Origin: an uncultured Bacteroidota bacterium | GTDB lineage: Bacteria; Bacteroidota; Bacteroidia; Bacteroidales; P3 | Reading direction: 5' to 3' | DNA: 64,000 nucleotides | NCBI GenBank assembly: GCA_902796265.1 | Contig: CADBOG010000045.1 | Coordinates: forward strand, 1-64,000 | In this document: in pieces, positions 17,687 through 29,100 of the stretch | Position numbering within the stretch: the first letter of the stretch is position 1 | Layout of the letters: the number at the start of each line of letters is the position of its first letter | Program-made: the position numbers and the translations under genes | Notes under the pieces: generated by a model | The model's database searches: none | Told to the model about the DNA's origin: nothing | The model's input: only the letters and a program-made list of their open reading frames with translations

Positions 17687-17716
17687 ACTGAGCAGATACT
17701 TGTTCCATAACCGCAC

Positions 17717-17757
17717 AAAAAAATCCTGCATATAAATCTTTATGCAGGATTTTTTTT
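17717..17757. terminator. bidirectional terminator between ltaE and topA
   Basis: ATCCTGCATA (17723-17732) pairs with TATGCAGGAT (17741-17750), flanked by an A run on the left and eight T on the right. It serves both convergent genes. Confidence 0.93.
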
Positions 17758-17772
17758 AGTTAAACGCAAACG

Positions 17773-20112
17773 CTAACGTGTTTTACGCTTTTTAGTGGAT
17801 TTCTTTTCTTGCATCTCACGGATGATTGCAACAGCATGAGCAAGAGTAATTTTTTCGGGTTCGACTTCTTCTTTTGGTAGGCGATAATTCTCATTCTTGT
17901 AGGTGAGGTAAGGCCCGAACTTGCCGATGTTGGCGACAACCTTTTCACCTTCATATTCACCGATTTCATGTGGAAAGAGTTCCTTGATGCGCTCTTTTTC
18001 GGCTGCCTGCTCCATTTTTTGTTTAATAAGCTCAAGTGCGCGCTCGAGAGTAATGGTGTAGGGGTCGTCGTTTTTTGAAAGAGAATAGAACTTGCCATCG
18101 TAACGAACGTAAGGTCCGAATCGTCCAATAGAGACGACTATTTCATTACCTTCGTGCTCACCAATGGTACGAGGAAGGCTGAATAGATCAAGAGCCTCAT
18201 CGAGAGTGATGCTCTCTATGCTCTGACCTTTCTTCATGGAAGCGAAACGAGGCTTTTCGTCCGCATTGGTGTCACCTATTTGAATGAGGGTTCCATAACG
18301 GCCGATTTTGGCATAAACATTCTTGCCAGAAGCAGGGTCGATACCGAGAAGACGTTCGCCGCTATTACGTTTGGAGTGGGTTTGAGTCTGCTTCACATTG
18401 CGATGCAATGGAACATAGAATTGGTCAATGACAGTACGCCATTGCTGGTTGCCGTTGGCAATATCATCGAAATCTTTCTCAACTTTAGCTGTAAAGTTGT
18501 AATCCATAATTTCGGTGAAATGTTCCATAAGGAATTGATTGACAATAGTTCCGATGTCTGTTGGGAAGAGTTTGCCTTTCTCGGCTCCTAGATTCTCGAG
18601 CTTTTCGTTACGAACCACAGGGTTGCCTGGAGTGAGAGTAAGAGTGGTGATATTGACAGGTTGAGGGGCGCGGTCCTCTTTGATGACATATTCACGTTTA
18701 AGGATGGTGGATACAGTGGGAGCAAATGTTGACGGACGGCCAATCCCCAGGTCTTCCAATTTCTTTACAAGACTTGCCTCGGTGTAGCGTGGAGGGTGCT
18801 GTGTGAAGTGCTGTGTGGCTTCGGCAATCTCTAAGTCAAGGGCATCACCTTTCTTTACTGTTGGAAGCAGGAGGTTAGTAATTTGCTCTTCCTCATCGTC
18901 AGTCGATTCAAGGTACACCTTTAGGAAACCGTCGAAAAGAACCTGTTCACCAGAAGAAGAAAACTTTTCCTGACGATTTTTGATATTAATGTCGATGGTG
19001 GTTTTCTCAAGTTCGGCATCAGCCATTTGCGATGCAATGGTGCGTTTCCAAATAAGTTCGTAAAGACGTCGTTGAGCACTTTCGACGTTTATTTCGGTCG
19101 CCAAAAGATCGGTGGGGCGGATAGCCTCGTGAGCCTCTTGGGCGCCTTTGACCTTGGTGTGATATCGACGGGTTTTGACATAGCGTTCACCGTAGGTTGC
19201 AGTAATTTGCTGCTTGGCCATAGCGAGAGCCACTTCGCTTAGATTGGTAGAGTCGGTACGCATATATGTAATAAAGCCCGATTCATAGAGTTGCTGGGCG
19301 ATTTGCATAGTGCGAGCAACCGAGTAACCTAGTTTGCGGCTGGCCTCCTGTTGAAGAGTAGATGTGGTGAAGGGAGGAGCAGGGCTACGATGAGAAGGTT
19401 TTGTTTCAACACGAGAAACCTCGAATCCTGTGTCGCCCATATTGCTAAGGAATTCATTGGCCTCTTTTTCAGTATCGAAACGGGTGCTGAGCTCGGCAAA
19501 AATGCTTCTCTTTTCAGCATTAATAAACGTGGCAGTAACCTTGAAGTAACTTTGGCTCTTGAAGTTGCGGATTTCCTCCTCGCGTTCAACAATTAGACGA
19601 ACAGCTACGCTCTGAACACGACCAGCACTTAGAGCAGGTTTGATTTTACTCCAAAGAATGGGGCTGATTTCGTATCCCACAAGTCGGTCGAGGACTCTAC
19701 GAGCCTGCTGGGCGTCAACGCGGTTCATGTCAATATCGCGCGGATTCTCGATGGCATGAAGAATGGCATTCTTGGTGATTTCGTTGAATACAATTCGTTT
19801 AGTCTTCTCGGGCTTGAGGCCAAGAGTTTCGCGAAGGTGCCATGCAATAGCTTCTCCCTCGCGGTCCTCATCGGATGCAAGCCAAACCATATCGGCGCTC
19901 TTGGCCGCTTTCTTTAATTCAGCGACTAGTTTTGTCTTTTCTTCAGATATCTGATATTCGGGTTCGTAATTGTTCTCTACATCAATGCTCATCTCTTTCT
20001 TGGCAAGGTCTCGTATATGACCGCGGCTAGACATCACAGTATAGTCTTTACCAAGAAATTTCTCGATGGTTTTAGACTTTGTTGGAGACTCAACGATAAC
20101 TAGATTTTTCAT
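17773..20112 (-). CDS. topA: DNA topoisomerase I (type IA)
   Basis: 779 residues. The Toprim domain opens the protein (MKNLVIVESPTKSKTIEKFL) with the metal triad in SDEDREGEAIAWHL. The catalytic tyrosine is Tyr283 in FITYMRTDSTNL, and the SAGRVQSVAVR segment lies just before. The C-terminal part has two or three topoisomerase repeats of the form IGRFGPYVRYDGK and IGKFGPYLTYKN without zinc cysteines, as usual for Bacteroidota. It relaxes negatively supercoiled DNA. It is monocistronic, with a -7 box at 20168-20176 and the terminator at 17717-17757. Confidence 0.96.
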   Translation of the reverse strand: MKNLVIVESPTKSKTIEKFLGKDYTVMSSRGHIRDLAKKEMSIDVENNYEPEYQISEEKTKLVAELKKAAKSADMVWLASDEDREGEAIAWHLRETLGLKPEKTKRIVFNEITKNAILHAIENPRDIDMNRVDAQQARRVLDRLVGYEISPILWSKIKPALSAGRVQSVAVRLIVEREEEIRNFKSQSYFKVTATFINAEKRSIFAELSTRFDTEKEANEFLSNMGDTGFEVSRVETKPSHRSPAPPFTTSTLQQEASRKLGYSVARTMQIAQQLYESGFITYMRTDSTNLSEVALAMAKQQITATYGERYVKTRRYHTKVKGAQEAHEAIRPTDLLATEINVESAQRRLYELIWKRTIASQMADAELEKTTIDINIKNRQEKFSSSGEQVLFDGFLKVYLESTDDEEEQITNLLLPTVKKGDALDLEIAEATQHFTQHPPRYTEASLVKKLEDLGIGRPSTFAPTVSTILKREYVIKEDRAPQPVNITTLTLTPGNPVVRNEKLENLGAEKGKLFPTDIGTIVNQFLMEHFTEIMDYNFTAKVEKDFDDIANGNQQWRTVIDQFYVPLHRNVKQTQTHSKRNSGERLLGIDPASGKNVYAKIGRYGTLIQIGDTNADEKPRFASMKKGQSIESITLDEALDLFSLPRTIGEHEGNEIVVSIGRFGPYVRYDGKFYSLSKNDDPYTITLERALELIKQKMEQAAEKERIKELFPHEIGEYEGEKVVANIGKFGPYLTYKNENYRLPKEEVEPEKITLAHAVAIIREMQEKKSTKKRKTR

Positions 20113-20167
20113 TTATTATATTAATATTCAATTTTATATTTGTGATTTATGGTTTAAGGTATATTTT

Positions 20168-20176
20168 GCAAAAGTA
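20168..20176 (-). promoter_or_regulatory. -7 box for topA
   Basis: The minus strand reads TACTTTTGC (TAnnTTTG), 55 bases before the topA ATG. It is divergent from the box at 20206. Confidence 0.6.
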
Positions 20177-20205
20177 ACAACTTTTTTCAATTTGAAAAAA
20201 AAATG

Positions 20206-20214
20206 TATTTTTGC
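20206..20214 (+). promoter_or_regulatory. -7 box for the glycosyltransferase gene
   Basis: TATTTTTGC matches TAnnTTTG. Because it overlaps the in-frame ATG at 20203, that ATG cannot be the translation start of this transcript. Confidence 0.6.
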
Positions 20215-20298
20215 AAGTTGCAGTCAAAAAACAAGGAACTGCCTAATCGTTTATTGCTTAATAGATTAATTCTTCTAACTTCTGTCACTAAAAAAACA

Positions 20299-21516
20299 TT
20301 GGACAACAAAAACAGAAATACCGGTTATCGCATTATGATGGCGGTCACCAATGATTTGGTTACCGACCAACGTGTACACCGTTCTTGCATGGCTTTGAAG
20401 GAAGCAGGATATGACGTTACGCTTATTGGTAGACTCTTGCCAAACAGCAAACCCGTTGAGCGGCCATATCATACGGAACGGATGATTCTATTTTTCAAGA
20501 AGAAGGCGGTCTTTTATGCAGAATATAACATCCGTTTGATACTACGTTTGCTCTTTGCTCGAACAGATGCATACTATTCTAACGACACAGACACGTTGCC
20601 TGCTTGTTATGTTGCGTCACGTTTGAGAGGCAAACCACTATTCTTTGATGCACATGAGATGTTTCCCGAAGTGCCGGAGTTGGTGGGGCGACCTCGCATA
20701 AAACGTTTTTGGAAAGGAATAGAAGACTATATCTTTCCCCGTATTGCCAAAAACAAGAGAATGGCAGCTGCAACAGTATGCAAATCAATAGCAGACATAT
20801 ACAAGAACCGGTATGGTATTAGTATGGCTGTTGTTAGGAATGTGCCAATGAAACAAGAAGAAGCAGAAGAAGAGTTGCAACAAGTCAAAACAATAATAAC
20901 TACAATAACAGATATCAAATCCTCCAAGAAAATTCTTTTATATCAAGGAGCTGTTAATATAGGACGAGGCATTGAGGCTGTTATGGAGGCGATGCCGATA
21001 CTTGAAGAATGTCATATGGTTGTCGCTGGAGTTGGTGATAAATATGATGAACTATGCGCGCGTGCGCATGAGATGAGATGTAATAACATTACTTTCTTGG
21101 GCCGTCTAGAACCAAAAGTACTTCGCAATTTGACAAAACAAGCTGATTTGGGATTATCTCTGCTCGAGAACCGTGGGCTAAATTACTATTATTCATTTCC
21201 CAATCGCATTGCCGATTTTGTTCAAGCTGGTGTTCCTGTATTGGCAACAGACTTTCCTGAAATACATTCCATTGTGGATGGATATGGCATAGGTACATTG
21301 ATGGCACCAGCACCTTTCGACTCAAAAACCCAAACATCACTATGGCCAAAACCAGAATCGATGGCTTCTATAATAAGGGAAACTATTGACTATTGGAGTT
21401 CAATAGACGAAGAAGAAAAACACCGCCGTTTTGCAGTAGCAGCCACAGAACTCAATTGGGAAAACGACAAAAAAACACTTTTGAACGCTATTAACACAAT
21501 AATGTATCCTGTTTAA
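20299..21516 (+). CDS. GT-B fold glycosyltransferase (GT4-like)
   Basis: About 405 residues. The first strand and loop read YRIMMAVTNDLVTDQRVHRS, a common start of Bacteroidota GT4-type enzymes. The second Rossmann half holds ILLYQGAVNIGRGIEAVMEA and NRIADFVQAGVPVLATDFPEI, the latter matching the donor-sugar site although the usual ExxxxxxxE pair is altered. The start is uncertain: TTG at 20299 keeps the whole first strand and is preferred; ATG at 20335 is possible; ATG at 20203 lies in the promoter. It probably adds a sugar to a cell-surface polymer at the cytoplasmic membrane. It is divergent from topA and upstream of lepB. Confidence 0.82.
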   Translation: MDNKNRNTGYRIMMAVTNDLVTDQRVHRSCMALKEAGYDVTLIGRLLPNSKPVERPYHTERMILFFKKKAVFYAEYNIRLILRLLFARTDAYYSNDTDTLPACYVASRLRGKPLFFDAHEMFPEVPELVGRPRIKRFWKGIEDYIFPRIAKNKRMAAATVCKSIADIYKNRYGISMAVVRNVPMKQEEAEEELQQVKTIITTITDIKSSKKILLYQGAVNIGRGIEAVMEAMPILEECHMVVAGVGDKYDELCARAHEMRCNNITFLGRLEPKVLRNLTKQADLGLSLLENRGLNYYYSFPNRIADFVQAGVPVLATDFPEIHSIVDGYGIGTLMAPAPFDSKTQTSLWPKPESMASIIRETIDYWSSIDEEEKHRRFAVAATELNWENDKKTLLNAINTIMYPV

Positions 21517-21662
21517 CGTTTACAAATAATATTATGTTGAACCAACCAGAATGACATTAATGAGAAATTATGTTTAAGCAAATGGAGACATAATACTCTT
21601 ACCATATACACATCAAAACGTTCAGAACAATATCAATAAAAAATAAACATATACCTTAACAA

Positions 21663-23435
21663 ATGCTATACAATCTTTTCGCTCTGATTTACATCATCTT
21701 CCCATTCGTTGGGTTATGCTTCATATTTAAGAAAGTCGGATTGGCACCATGGAAAGCGCTGATTCCTGTTTATAATATTGTACTATGGATAAAGATCTGT
21801 GGTAAAAATTGGAAATGGTACATATACTTCTTAATCCCCGCCATCAATATATTTACATTCTTGATGCTCGTTGTTGAGACAGCTAAAGTATTTGGTCGCC
21901 ATAATTTCTGGGAGCAGACACTAGCTGTTATCTTTCCATTCGCATATCTTCCTTATTTAGGATTGAGCGATTTGCAATACCTTGGACCCGAAGCAGCCAA
22001 TAGTGTGAAGTATTCCAAAAGCCGAGAATGGCTCGATGCCATTGTGTTTGCCTTGATAGCAGCCATGCTTATTCGTGGAAAGTGTTTTGAACTATACAAG
22101 ATACCCTCATCTTCTATGGAGAAATCTCTCCTTGTGGGTGACTTTCTGATGGTAAGCAAGATGGCATACGGTCCTCGCTCCACAATGACCCCATTGGCAA
22201 TACCACTTATTCATAATGTCATACCATTTACCAATGGAGAAGTCAATTCATTCCTTCCTTGGATAAAAATGCCCTATCACCGATACCCGGGTTTGGGGAA
22301 AGTGGAGCGTTTTGATGCGACTGTTTTCAACTATCCTGATGGCGACACAGTGTGTACTGCATTTCAGAGTAATGCCTCATATTATGACCTTATACGTGAG
22401 CATGGACGCGAGACCGTTTACAAGGACCGTACTCATTTTGGAAAGATTGTAGTGCGTCCCATCGACAAGAGAGAGAACTTTATCAAGCGTTGTATAGGCT
22501 TGCCTGGCGAGACGCTTGAAATCAAGAGCCAGCAAGTCTACATCAATGGTTCACCTATTGAGAATCCTGCTGATCGACAATACTTGTATGCAATCAAAAT
22601 GCAACAATCAATTGGGGAGTATGTACAGTCAATGATAACTATGGGAAGCGACCCCAATGCATTGGCAGAAATGAAATACCTTCAAGACGAGAAAGTCTTC
22701 AGAAATGTTGGAGTTTCAGAGGATGACCTTGTTGCTATCTCTGGTGCCGATTATTTATTCTTAAGCGACAGGCAAATTGAGAGATTGAAGAACGAACTGC
22801 CATTTCTAGAGCTATTCCCAATGGAGTATATGCATGATAGCCTAAGGCTCGTCAACCTGAGACCCACTATGGCTATAAACAGAGACACGGTATTCAACAG
22901 ACTCTACGCCATTGGAGTAGGAGAGGAGGCACTACGTCAAATGTCCGATTATTACACTGTGCCACTGACTGCTACGATGGTAGAACAACTAAAAACAAAT
23001 CCACAAGTGGCGGAGATTATGCCTTTGTCTCAAATCGCTGGTTATTCGGGACTTACTCTTTTCCCCCACTCAGAGGGATACTCTTGGTCAGTTGACAATT
23101 TCGGACCTATCCAAATCCCTTCTAAAGGGTTGACTATCAAGCTAGACATGAATAATCTGCCCCTATATCGCCGAGCAATTGCTTTTTTTGAACAAAACAA
23201 ATTAGAAGTTCGCGACAACAAAATATTTATTAACGATAAAGAGGCGACAGAATACACATTCAAGATGGATTACTACTGGATGATGGGAGACAACCGCCAC
23301 AATAGCGCGGATAGCCGTTTCTGGGGATTTGTGCCAGAGGATCACATCGTAGGACGCGCCTCAATGGTTATTTACTCCAAAGACAAAGACACCCGAAAAA
23401 TCCGTTGGAACCGCATTCTTAAGAGCAATTTGTAG
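21663..23435 (+). CDS. lepB: signal peptidase I with N-terminal membrane domain and large insertion
   Basis: 590 residues, much longer than typical enzymes (about 200-350). Residues 1-115 form three to four hydrophobic segments resembling DUF5684. The S26 core follows: box [14 protein letters not shown] with the nucleophile at about Ser150, box [12 protein letters not shown] with the general base at about Lys275, and box [17 protein letters not shown] near residue 542. About 200 residues between boxes D and E (roughly 300-500) are extra; they are polar and mixed in structure and probably periplasmic. The enzyme cuts signal peptides from exported proteins on the outer face of the inner membrane. 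Bacteroidota enzymes often carry insertions at this point. Confidence 0.92.
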   Translation: MLYNLFALIYIIFPFVGLCFIFKKVGLAPWKALIPVYNIVLWIKICGKNWKWYIYFLIPAINIFTFLMLVVETAKVFGRHNFWEQTLAVIFPFAYLPYLGLSDLQYLGPEAANSVKYSKSREWLDAIVFALIAAMLIRGKCFELYKIPSSSMEKSLLVGDFLMVSKMAYGPRSTMTPLAIPLIHNVIPFTNGEVNSFLPWIKMPYHRYPGLGKVERFDATVFNYPDGDTVCTAFQSNASYYDLIREHGRETVYKDRTHFGKIVVRPIDKRENFIKRCIGLPGETLEIKSQQVYINGSPIENPADRQYLYAIKMQQSIGEYVQSMITMGSDPNALAEMKYLQDEKVFRNVGVSEDDLVAISGADYLFLSDRQIERLKNELPFLELFPMEYMHDSLRLVNLRPTMAINRDTVFNRLYAIGVGEEALRQMSDYYTVPLTATMVEQLKTNPQVAEIMPLSQIAGYSGLTLFPHSEGYSWSVDNFGPIQIPSKGLTIKLDMNNLPLYRRAIAFFEQNKLEVRDNKIFINDKEATEYTFKMDYYWMMGDNRHNSADSRFWGFVPEDHIVGRASMVIYSKDKDTRKIRWNRILKSNL

Positions 23436-23482
23436 GCAATCCCATTTTCAACCATCAATTATCAACTGAAAACCATTACATT

Positions 23483-23962
23483 ATGCCGATGTTTTATACG
23501 CCTAAACCCAGGCAATTCCACTATAAACCGTGGTTCTACGATCCAGAGAAGGAAGATTGGGAAAAGTTGAAGATGAAATACAAGATTGAATCCGAGAACA
23601 AAGAAAAGAATGAATCTTTAATAATAAATACCACATCCGAAACTGATAGTGATCTCGAATACTTCCAGCGCAGAGTGCGTGACATAGACCGAGAGGAACG
23701 TCAACAACGCCAAAAAATGACTTTAATGGACCTCTTCCGTAGACGGGAGAAACCAACTTTTCACTATGTGTCCCGTTTTGATGCTGATGGTAACCTGTTG
23801 GAAACACCACCAACAGCAATGAAGAACAGCGAGGTGAAACGCCGCATTCAACGACGTTTTGACAGCGCCGAAGACTGGGATCGTTTTAAGCCTATACCAG
23901 CCAGTAAAATAATCGTATCAACCCTTTTGGTTTTTCTCCTACTCATATTTATTTTTTTCTAA
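23483..23962 (+). CDS. conserved small protein with C-terminal membrane anchor (unknown)
   Basis: 159 residues. A basic, charged N-terminal part (MPMFYTPKPRQFHYKPWFYD, then RRVRDIDREERQQRQK, probably helical) is followed by one C-terminal helix (IIVSTLLVFLLLIFIFF), so it is tail-anchored in the inner membrane. There is no signal peptide. It lies 47 bases after lepB and may be co-transcribed with it. I do not recognise a domain and give no function. Confidence 0.7.
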   Translation: MPMFYTPKPRQFHYKPWFYDPEKEDWEKLKMKYKIESENKEKNESLIINTTSETDSDLEYFQRRVRDIDREERQQRQKMTLMDLFRRREKPTFHYVSRFDADGNLLETPPTAMKNSEVKRRIQRRFDSAEDWDRFKPIPASKIIVSTLLVFLLLIFIFF

Positions 23963-24013
23963 TCGAAACGAATTCATTTTTTTGAGCAGCAAATCATTCA
24001 TAATCGTCACTAA

Positions 24014-24718
24014 ATGAAAAAAATCGCATTTTTATTTGCCTTACTCCTTATGGCAGTTACTACTCAGGCTCAGCGCGATAGTGTAGTGACTATGTCAAAT
24101 GACATGACCCTAAAAGCAGACCGCCCCGTGCATCTACTTACCAATATGAGTCATTTGCGAGACACTTTAGAGACATGGGAATTTCACCTATCTATGGGTG
24201 GTGGTTTTATTGGCAGTCGGTATAATTCAGCTACCGCATTTGGAATTACACCAAGCATAGTTTATCGTCCCACTGACAAATTCACGTTCCGAACATCAGC
24301 CACATTTGTCAATTCTTACACTCTCGCTCCCTATGGATATCAAATACATGGTCGCCGACCAAGAAGTATGGCTCCATACCGTGATCCAAGTGCAATGGCT
24401 ACAAGTTTCTATTTGTCGGCTACATACCAAGTAAACGATCGACTATGGATTGCCGGCAGAGTAATGTTCATGGGTGGTACATTGGCTTCTGGTGCGATTG
24501 TCAATCCATGGTTTCCTGCAGATATTCCTATTGCTCTCAATGCCACAGCAGTCACAGCTGCAATGCGCTATAAACTGGGAGAAGACAGTTTTTTGGATTT
24601 CCATTTCACATACATAAACGACCGAACCGGAGCCCTTGGCCCACTTCTTTTTGGAGCTCCTTATGGAACTCCTGAATACTATTACAACACCACCTTTGGC
24701 GGTCATCTTTTCCAATAA
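24014..24718 (+). CDS. small outer-membrane protein, probable beta-barrel (unknown)
   Basis: 234 residues with a signal peptide (MKKIAFLFALLLMAVTTQAQ). The mature part has short amphipathic strands (EFHLSMGGGFIGSRY, FTFRTSATFVNSY, SFYLSATYQVNDRLWIAG). These fit an eight- to ten-strand barrel, ending GGHLFQ rather than with the standard terminal Phe. It is 51 bases after the previous gene and 28 bases before the next, all on the plus strand. Confidence 0.65.
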   Translation: MKKIAFLFALLLMAVTTQAQRDSVVTMSNDMTLKADRPVHLLTNMSHLRDTLETWEFHLSMGGGFIGSRYNSATAFGITPSIVYRPTDKFTFRTSATFVNSYTLAPYGYQIHGRRPRSMAPYRDPSAMATSFYLSATYQVNDRLWIAGRVMFMGGTLASGAIVNPWFPADIPIALNATAVTAAMRYKLGEDSFLDFHFTYINDRTGALGPLLFGAPYGTPEYYYNTTFGGHLFQ

Positions 24719-24746
24719 ACATATCTAACAATCAAGCATTCAAACC

Positions 24747-26174
24747 GTGAATCGTCGAGACTTTTTGAAATTATCTGCCACAGGAGCTGTTGCTACAGCT
24801 GCTGTCGCATCAGGATGCACATCAAATCAAGAAACCAAAACCGAAGGACTATCTCTAGGAGAAGTACCTATCGGAGACATGACTATGCGCGAGAACCTGC
24901 ATGGTGAAAAAGTATCATTATTAGGATACGGATGCATGCGCTTTCCAACTCTTGACGGCAATAGCGGTCGCGAGCAAGACCAATCACTCGACCAAGATGC
25001 AATAAACCGACTTGTCGATTATGCCATAGAACATGGTGTTAACCTTTTTGACACAGCTCCTCCATATTGCAAAGGCCGTTCGGAAGAGGCCGTTGGTATA
25101 GCCCTCAGTCGCCATAAGAGGAATGAGTATTATGTTTCAACAAAACTATCCAATTTTGCTCCATCTACATGGACACGTGATGAGAGCATGAAAATATATA
25201 ACAACTCTTTCAGAAAACTACGTGTTGACTACCTTGATTATTACATGCTTCACAGTATAGGTGGGACATCCCGAGACGTTGATGGCAACACTATAGATTC
25301 TATGGAGTGCCTTAAAAAACGTTTTTTCGACAATGGCATGCTCGATTTTCTATGCGAAGAGCGAGAAAAGGGGCACATTCATAATTTGGGGTTTTCTTAT
25401 CATGGAGACGTATCCATATTTGACTATCTTTTGTCATTACAGGACAAAGGCCTATATCATTGGGACCATGTGCTAATCCAGCACAACTATGTAGATTGGA
25501 ATCACAGCAAGCAACTTAATGAACGTAACACCAATTCAAGTTATCTCTACAACGAATTGGAGAAACGCAACATACCAGCTTTTGTCATGGAGCCATTGCT
25601 TGGAGGGCAGTTAGTAAACCTCAATGACCATGCGGCACAGATGCTTAAAGAACGAGACCCTCAAGCTTCACTTGCATCATGGGCATTTCGTTTTGCAGGA
25701 AACCAGCCACGCATTTTAACAGTCCTAAGTGGCATGACATATATGGAACACTTGCAAGATAATATTCGCACATACTCACCACACAAACCACTATCACAGG
25801 AGGAACTAGATTTATTAGAACAGATAGCAGATGTTTTTGCCAACTTCCGCACAATACCTTGCACAGATTGCAAATATTGTATGCCCTGTCCCTATGGTAT
25901 AGATATACCAGGAATCTTTGCACATTATAACAAATGCCTCAACGAAGGTAATGTCATAAACACAGATAAAGCTGAAACCGAGGAAAGAAAAGAGTATCTT
26001 AAGGCACGACGAGCATTTTTGGTTGGCTACGATCGCGCAGTACCTTCTTTCCGCCAAGCCGACCATTGTATTGGCTGTGGACATTGCCTAGTAGAATGCC
26101 CACAAGGTATCAAGATACCTGAACAAATGCAGAAAATAAATGCCTACATTGAAGCGCTAAAACAAAATCCATAA
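24747..26174 (+). CDS. Tat-exported aldo/keto reductase with C-terminal ferredoxin motifs
   Basis: 475 residues from a GTG start at 24747. That start is required by the twin-arginine signal MNRRDFLKLSATGA, followed by a lipobox-like ASGC, so the protein is probably a Tat-exported lipoprotein. The aldo/keto reductase barrel shows FDTAPPY (catalytic Asp and Tyr), STKL (Lys) and YYMLHS (His). The C-terminus has cysteine clusters CTDCKYCMPCPYG and CIGCGHCLVECPQG, which should bind one or two Fe-S clusters. Related Bacteroidota proteins are annotated as aldo/keto reductases with a 4Fe-4S domain; the substrate and electron partner are unknown. The stop is three bases before the giant helicase gene. 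Confidence 0.88.
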   Translation: MNRRDFLKLSATGAVATAAVASGCTSNQETKTEGLSLGEVPIGDMTMRENLHGEKVSLLGYGCMRFPTLDGNSGREQDQSLDQDAINRLVDYAIEHGVNLFDTAPPYCKGRSEEAVGIALSRHKRNEYYVSTKLSNFAPSTWTRDESMKIYNNSFRKLRVDYLDYYMLHSIGGTSRDVDGNTIDSMECLKKRFFDNGMLDFLCEEREKGHIHNLGFSYHGDVSIFDYLLSLQDKGLYHWDHVLIQHNYVDWNHSKQLNERNTNSSYLYNELEKRNIPAFVMEPLLGGQLVNLNDHAAQMLKERDPQASLASWAFRFAGNQPRILTVLSGMTYMEHLQDNIRTYSPHKPLSQEELDLLEQIADVFANFRTIPCTDCKYCMPCPYGIDIPGIFAHYNKCLNEGNVINTDKAETEERKEYLKARRAFLVGYDRAVPSFRQADHCIGCGHCLVECPQGIKIPEQMQKINAYIEALKQNP

Positions 26175-26177
26175 ACC

Positions 26178-29100
26178 ATGAATCTCACTCTCACTGTAGC
26201 TCATCTGCCTGCTGTCAATTTCTCAATGCAGCAAAACCATGTGCCGATTTTCCGCACAATAGAAATAAAAAATGAAGATGACCAACCGGCAGAGAACCTG
26301 ACGGTGAGACTCACTTTCGACCCGGGATTTGCCTCTCCATGGTCAATGCATATTGACCGTATCGAGGCAGGAGATACTTTTTCTATAAAAGATATCAATC
26401 TTTTATTATCCACAGATTACTTCATTGGATTAAGCGAATCATTAATAGGTTCATACAACTGCAACATAACTCAAGGAGAAAATAGTGCCAATGAAGTAAG
26501 CGGCAATATAGGTTCATGTTCCACCAATGAATGTACAGGGGACAATTATCGCTTACATCACAACGCTTATTTATGTGAGGAAGCAGGTGAAATAAAAATA
26601 CTTGCTTATGACCAATGGTCGGGCATTGCCGTTATGCCTGAGCTGATTGCCGCTTTTGTCACACCTAACAACATTTTTGTAACTAGCATCATCCGTAGGG
26701 CATCGGAGATATTAGGTTCTTGGACATCAAACCCTTCGCTTGATGAGTATCAGCAACGAGATCCTGACCGTATTAAACTGATGATGGCCTCTCTCTTTGC
26801 TGCCATCAAAGAGCATAACATTACGTATAGCTCAATGATGGCCAATTATGAAGAATTGGGCCAACGAATAAGGCTATGTGATGCTATTTCTGTTGGCAGA
26901 CTTGCCAATTGTTTGGAAATGACCATACTATATGCTTCTTGTATGGAAGCTATAGGGCTTCACCCTTTGATAGTATTCACAAAAGGACATTCATTTGTTG
27001 GTGGATGGTTAATACCCGACACTTTCCCTGACAGTGTCAACGATGATGTATCGCTCATTACAAAACGTACTGCTGACGGTATTAATGAGATTATTGTTGT
27101 TGAGGCAACAATGATGTGTTCTGGTAACAATGCCACATTCGACCAAGCGGCAGAACAAGCCAACTATAACCTTGCAAAGTGTGTTGAGTTTCATTTATTT
27201 TGTGATATTCGTAGGGCACGTGCTGCTGGAATCCGCTCATTACCTACAAGAATTGCATCTAATGATGGTTGGACAATAAAAACGGAAATTGTTGTTGATA
27301 ATCAAGACCATCATGCGCCCACAACACTTTCAGCCACAGATATCATAATAGAGCAAGATGTTTCAGACATAGGAAAACAAAACTTATGGGAACGTAAGTT
27401 GCTTGACTTAAGTCTTCGTAACACACTACTAAACACACGAATATCAAAAGGTACTATTCAGATTCTTTCTACACATGTCAATCAGATTGAGGATGCACTC
27501 TCGGATGGTACGGAATATACCATACTTCCAAAGCCTAGTGATTGGAATAATCCGTTGATAAATCATGGTATATACCAGTCCCTTAACGTAAACGACCCAA
27601 TGGCTTCTCTGCTTGACCAAGAAAGAGAGCAACACAAACTTAGATCATACCTCAATGAGACAGATTTAAAGATATCACTAACAAGACTATATCGATCATC
27701 TAGACTCTCAATGGAGGAGAATGGTGCAAATACCTTATATCTGGCTTTGGGTATGCTGAGATGGTATGAGACAACCAATAGTAAGCGAGCACGATATGCT
27801 CCTATTTTACTTTTACCTGTTGAAATCATCAGACGTTCAGTTGCCACAGGTTATGTAATACGGAGTCGAGATGAAGATATAACATTAAATATCACTTTAG
27901 TTGAGATGTTGAGACAATTATTCAATATCAACGTCTCAATTACCGACCCACTTCCTAAAGATGAGAGTGGAATTGATGTACCACTAATTTTCAATACGTT
28001 CCGCCATGCTGTTATGAATATGCACGGATGGGATGTGGAGGACATGGCAATGTTGGGCAATTTCTCTTTCAGCAAATTTGTGATGTGGAACGATATACAC
28101 TCACACGCAGAGGAATTGGCAAGAAATAATATCGTTAGAAGTTTGATAGATGGTCGACTGTCGGAAAAAGTAGATGTTGAGGAATATGATGAAGAAAAAG
28201 AAAGTCTTGAGGATATCTTTGAGAAGGACAATATAGTTTTACCAATTAGCGCAGACTCTTCACAGATGGCTGCAATATTGGCAGCATTGAGAGGGAGAAG
28301 TTTTATACTACATGGTCCTCCAGGTACAGGAAAGTCGCAAACAATAACTAATATAATTGCAAATGCTCTTTACAAAGGGAAGCGAGTTCTATTTGTGGCA
28401 GAGAAAATGGCCGCACTTGAAGTGGTGCAACGCCGCCTTGAATCAATTGGATTGGCACCATTCTGTCTTGAATTGCACTCGAATCGAGCCAAGAAGTCGG
28501 CAGTACTAGAACAACTACGTCGAACAACCGAGGTGACACGACGCCAACGTCCGGAAGCTTATGCCATCAAAGCACAACAGATGGCTGAATTGCGCGAAGA
28601 ATTGAGCAGCTATGAGCAATCTATACATAAAAAAAGAGAATCTGGCCTTTCTATATATGACTGCATGTCTCTATATGCGGGATATGAAGACATTATCAAG
28701 TGCAAAACTATTGACTCCGACTTTGTTGATAGCATTACTCCAGCAATATTCGAAAAATGTTTGTTACTAGTAAAGGAATACCAATCGGTAGCATCAATCG
28801 TAGGTGATTTTGTTGATAATCCTCTCATTGGTGTAGGGCTAACAAACTATTCACAAGATATACAGCAGTTAGTAGAGAATGATATTGATGCCATACTTGA
28901 AAAGATAAATCAAATAGAGTCAGATTCAGCGATCATCCGTAGGATTTTTGATATTGAGGTTCTTTTCCTTGAACGCAAAGAGCGTGATGTAATCGGCAAA
29001 ATACTAACTTTGCTGTATGAAAGCCAAAATTTCAATAAGTATGTTGTGCTTATCAATGCTGATGATAATCTCAAGCAGGCAAAACAATACTTTGAAATAA

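Noticed and set aside
20203..20298. ATG at 20203 as start of the glycosyltransferase
   Set aside because: It overlaps the -7 box at 20206-20214 and the added residues do not match the family.
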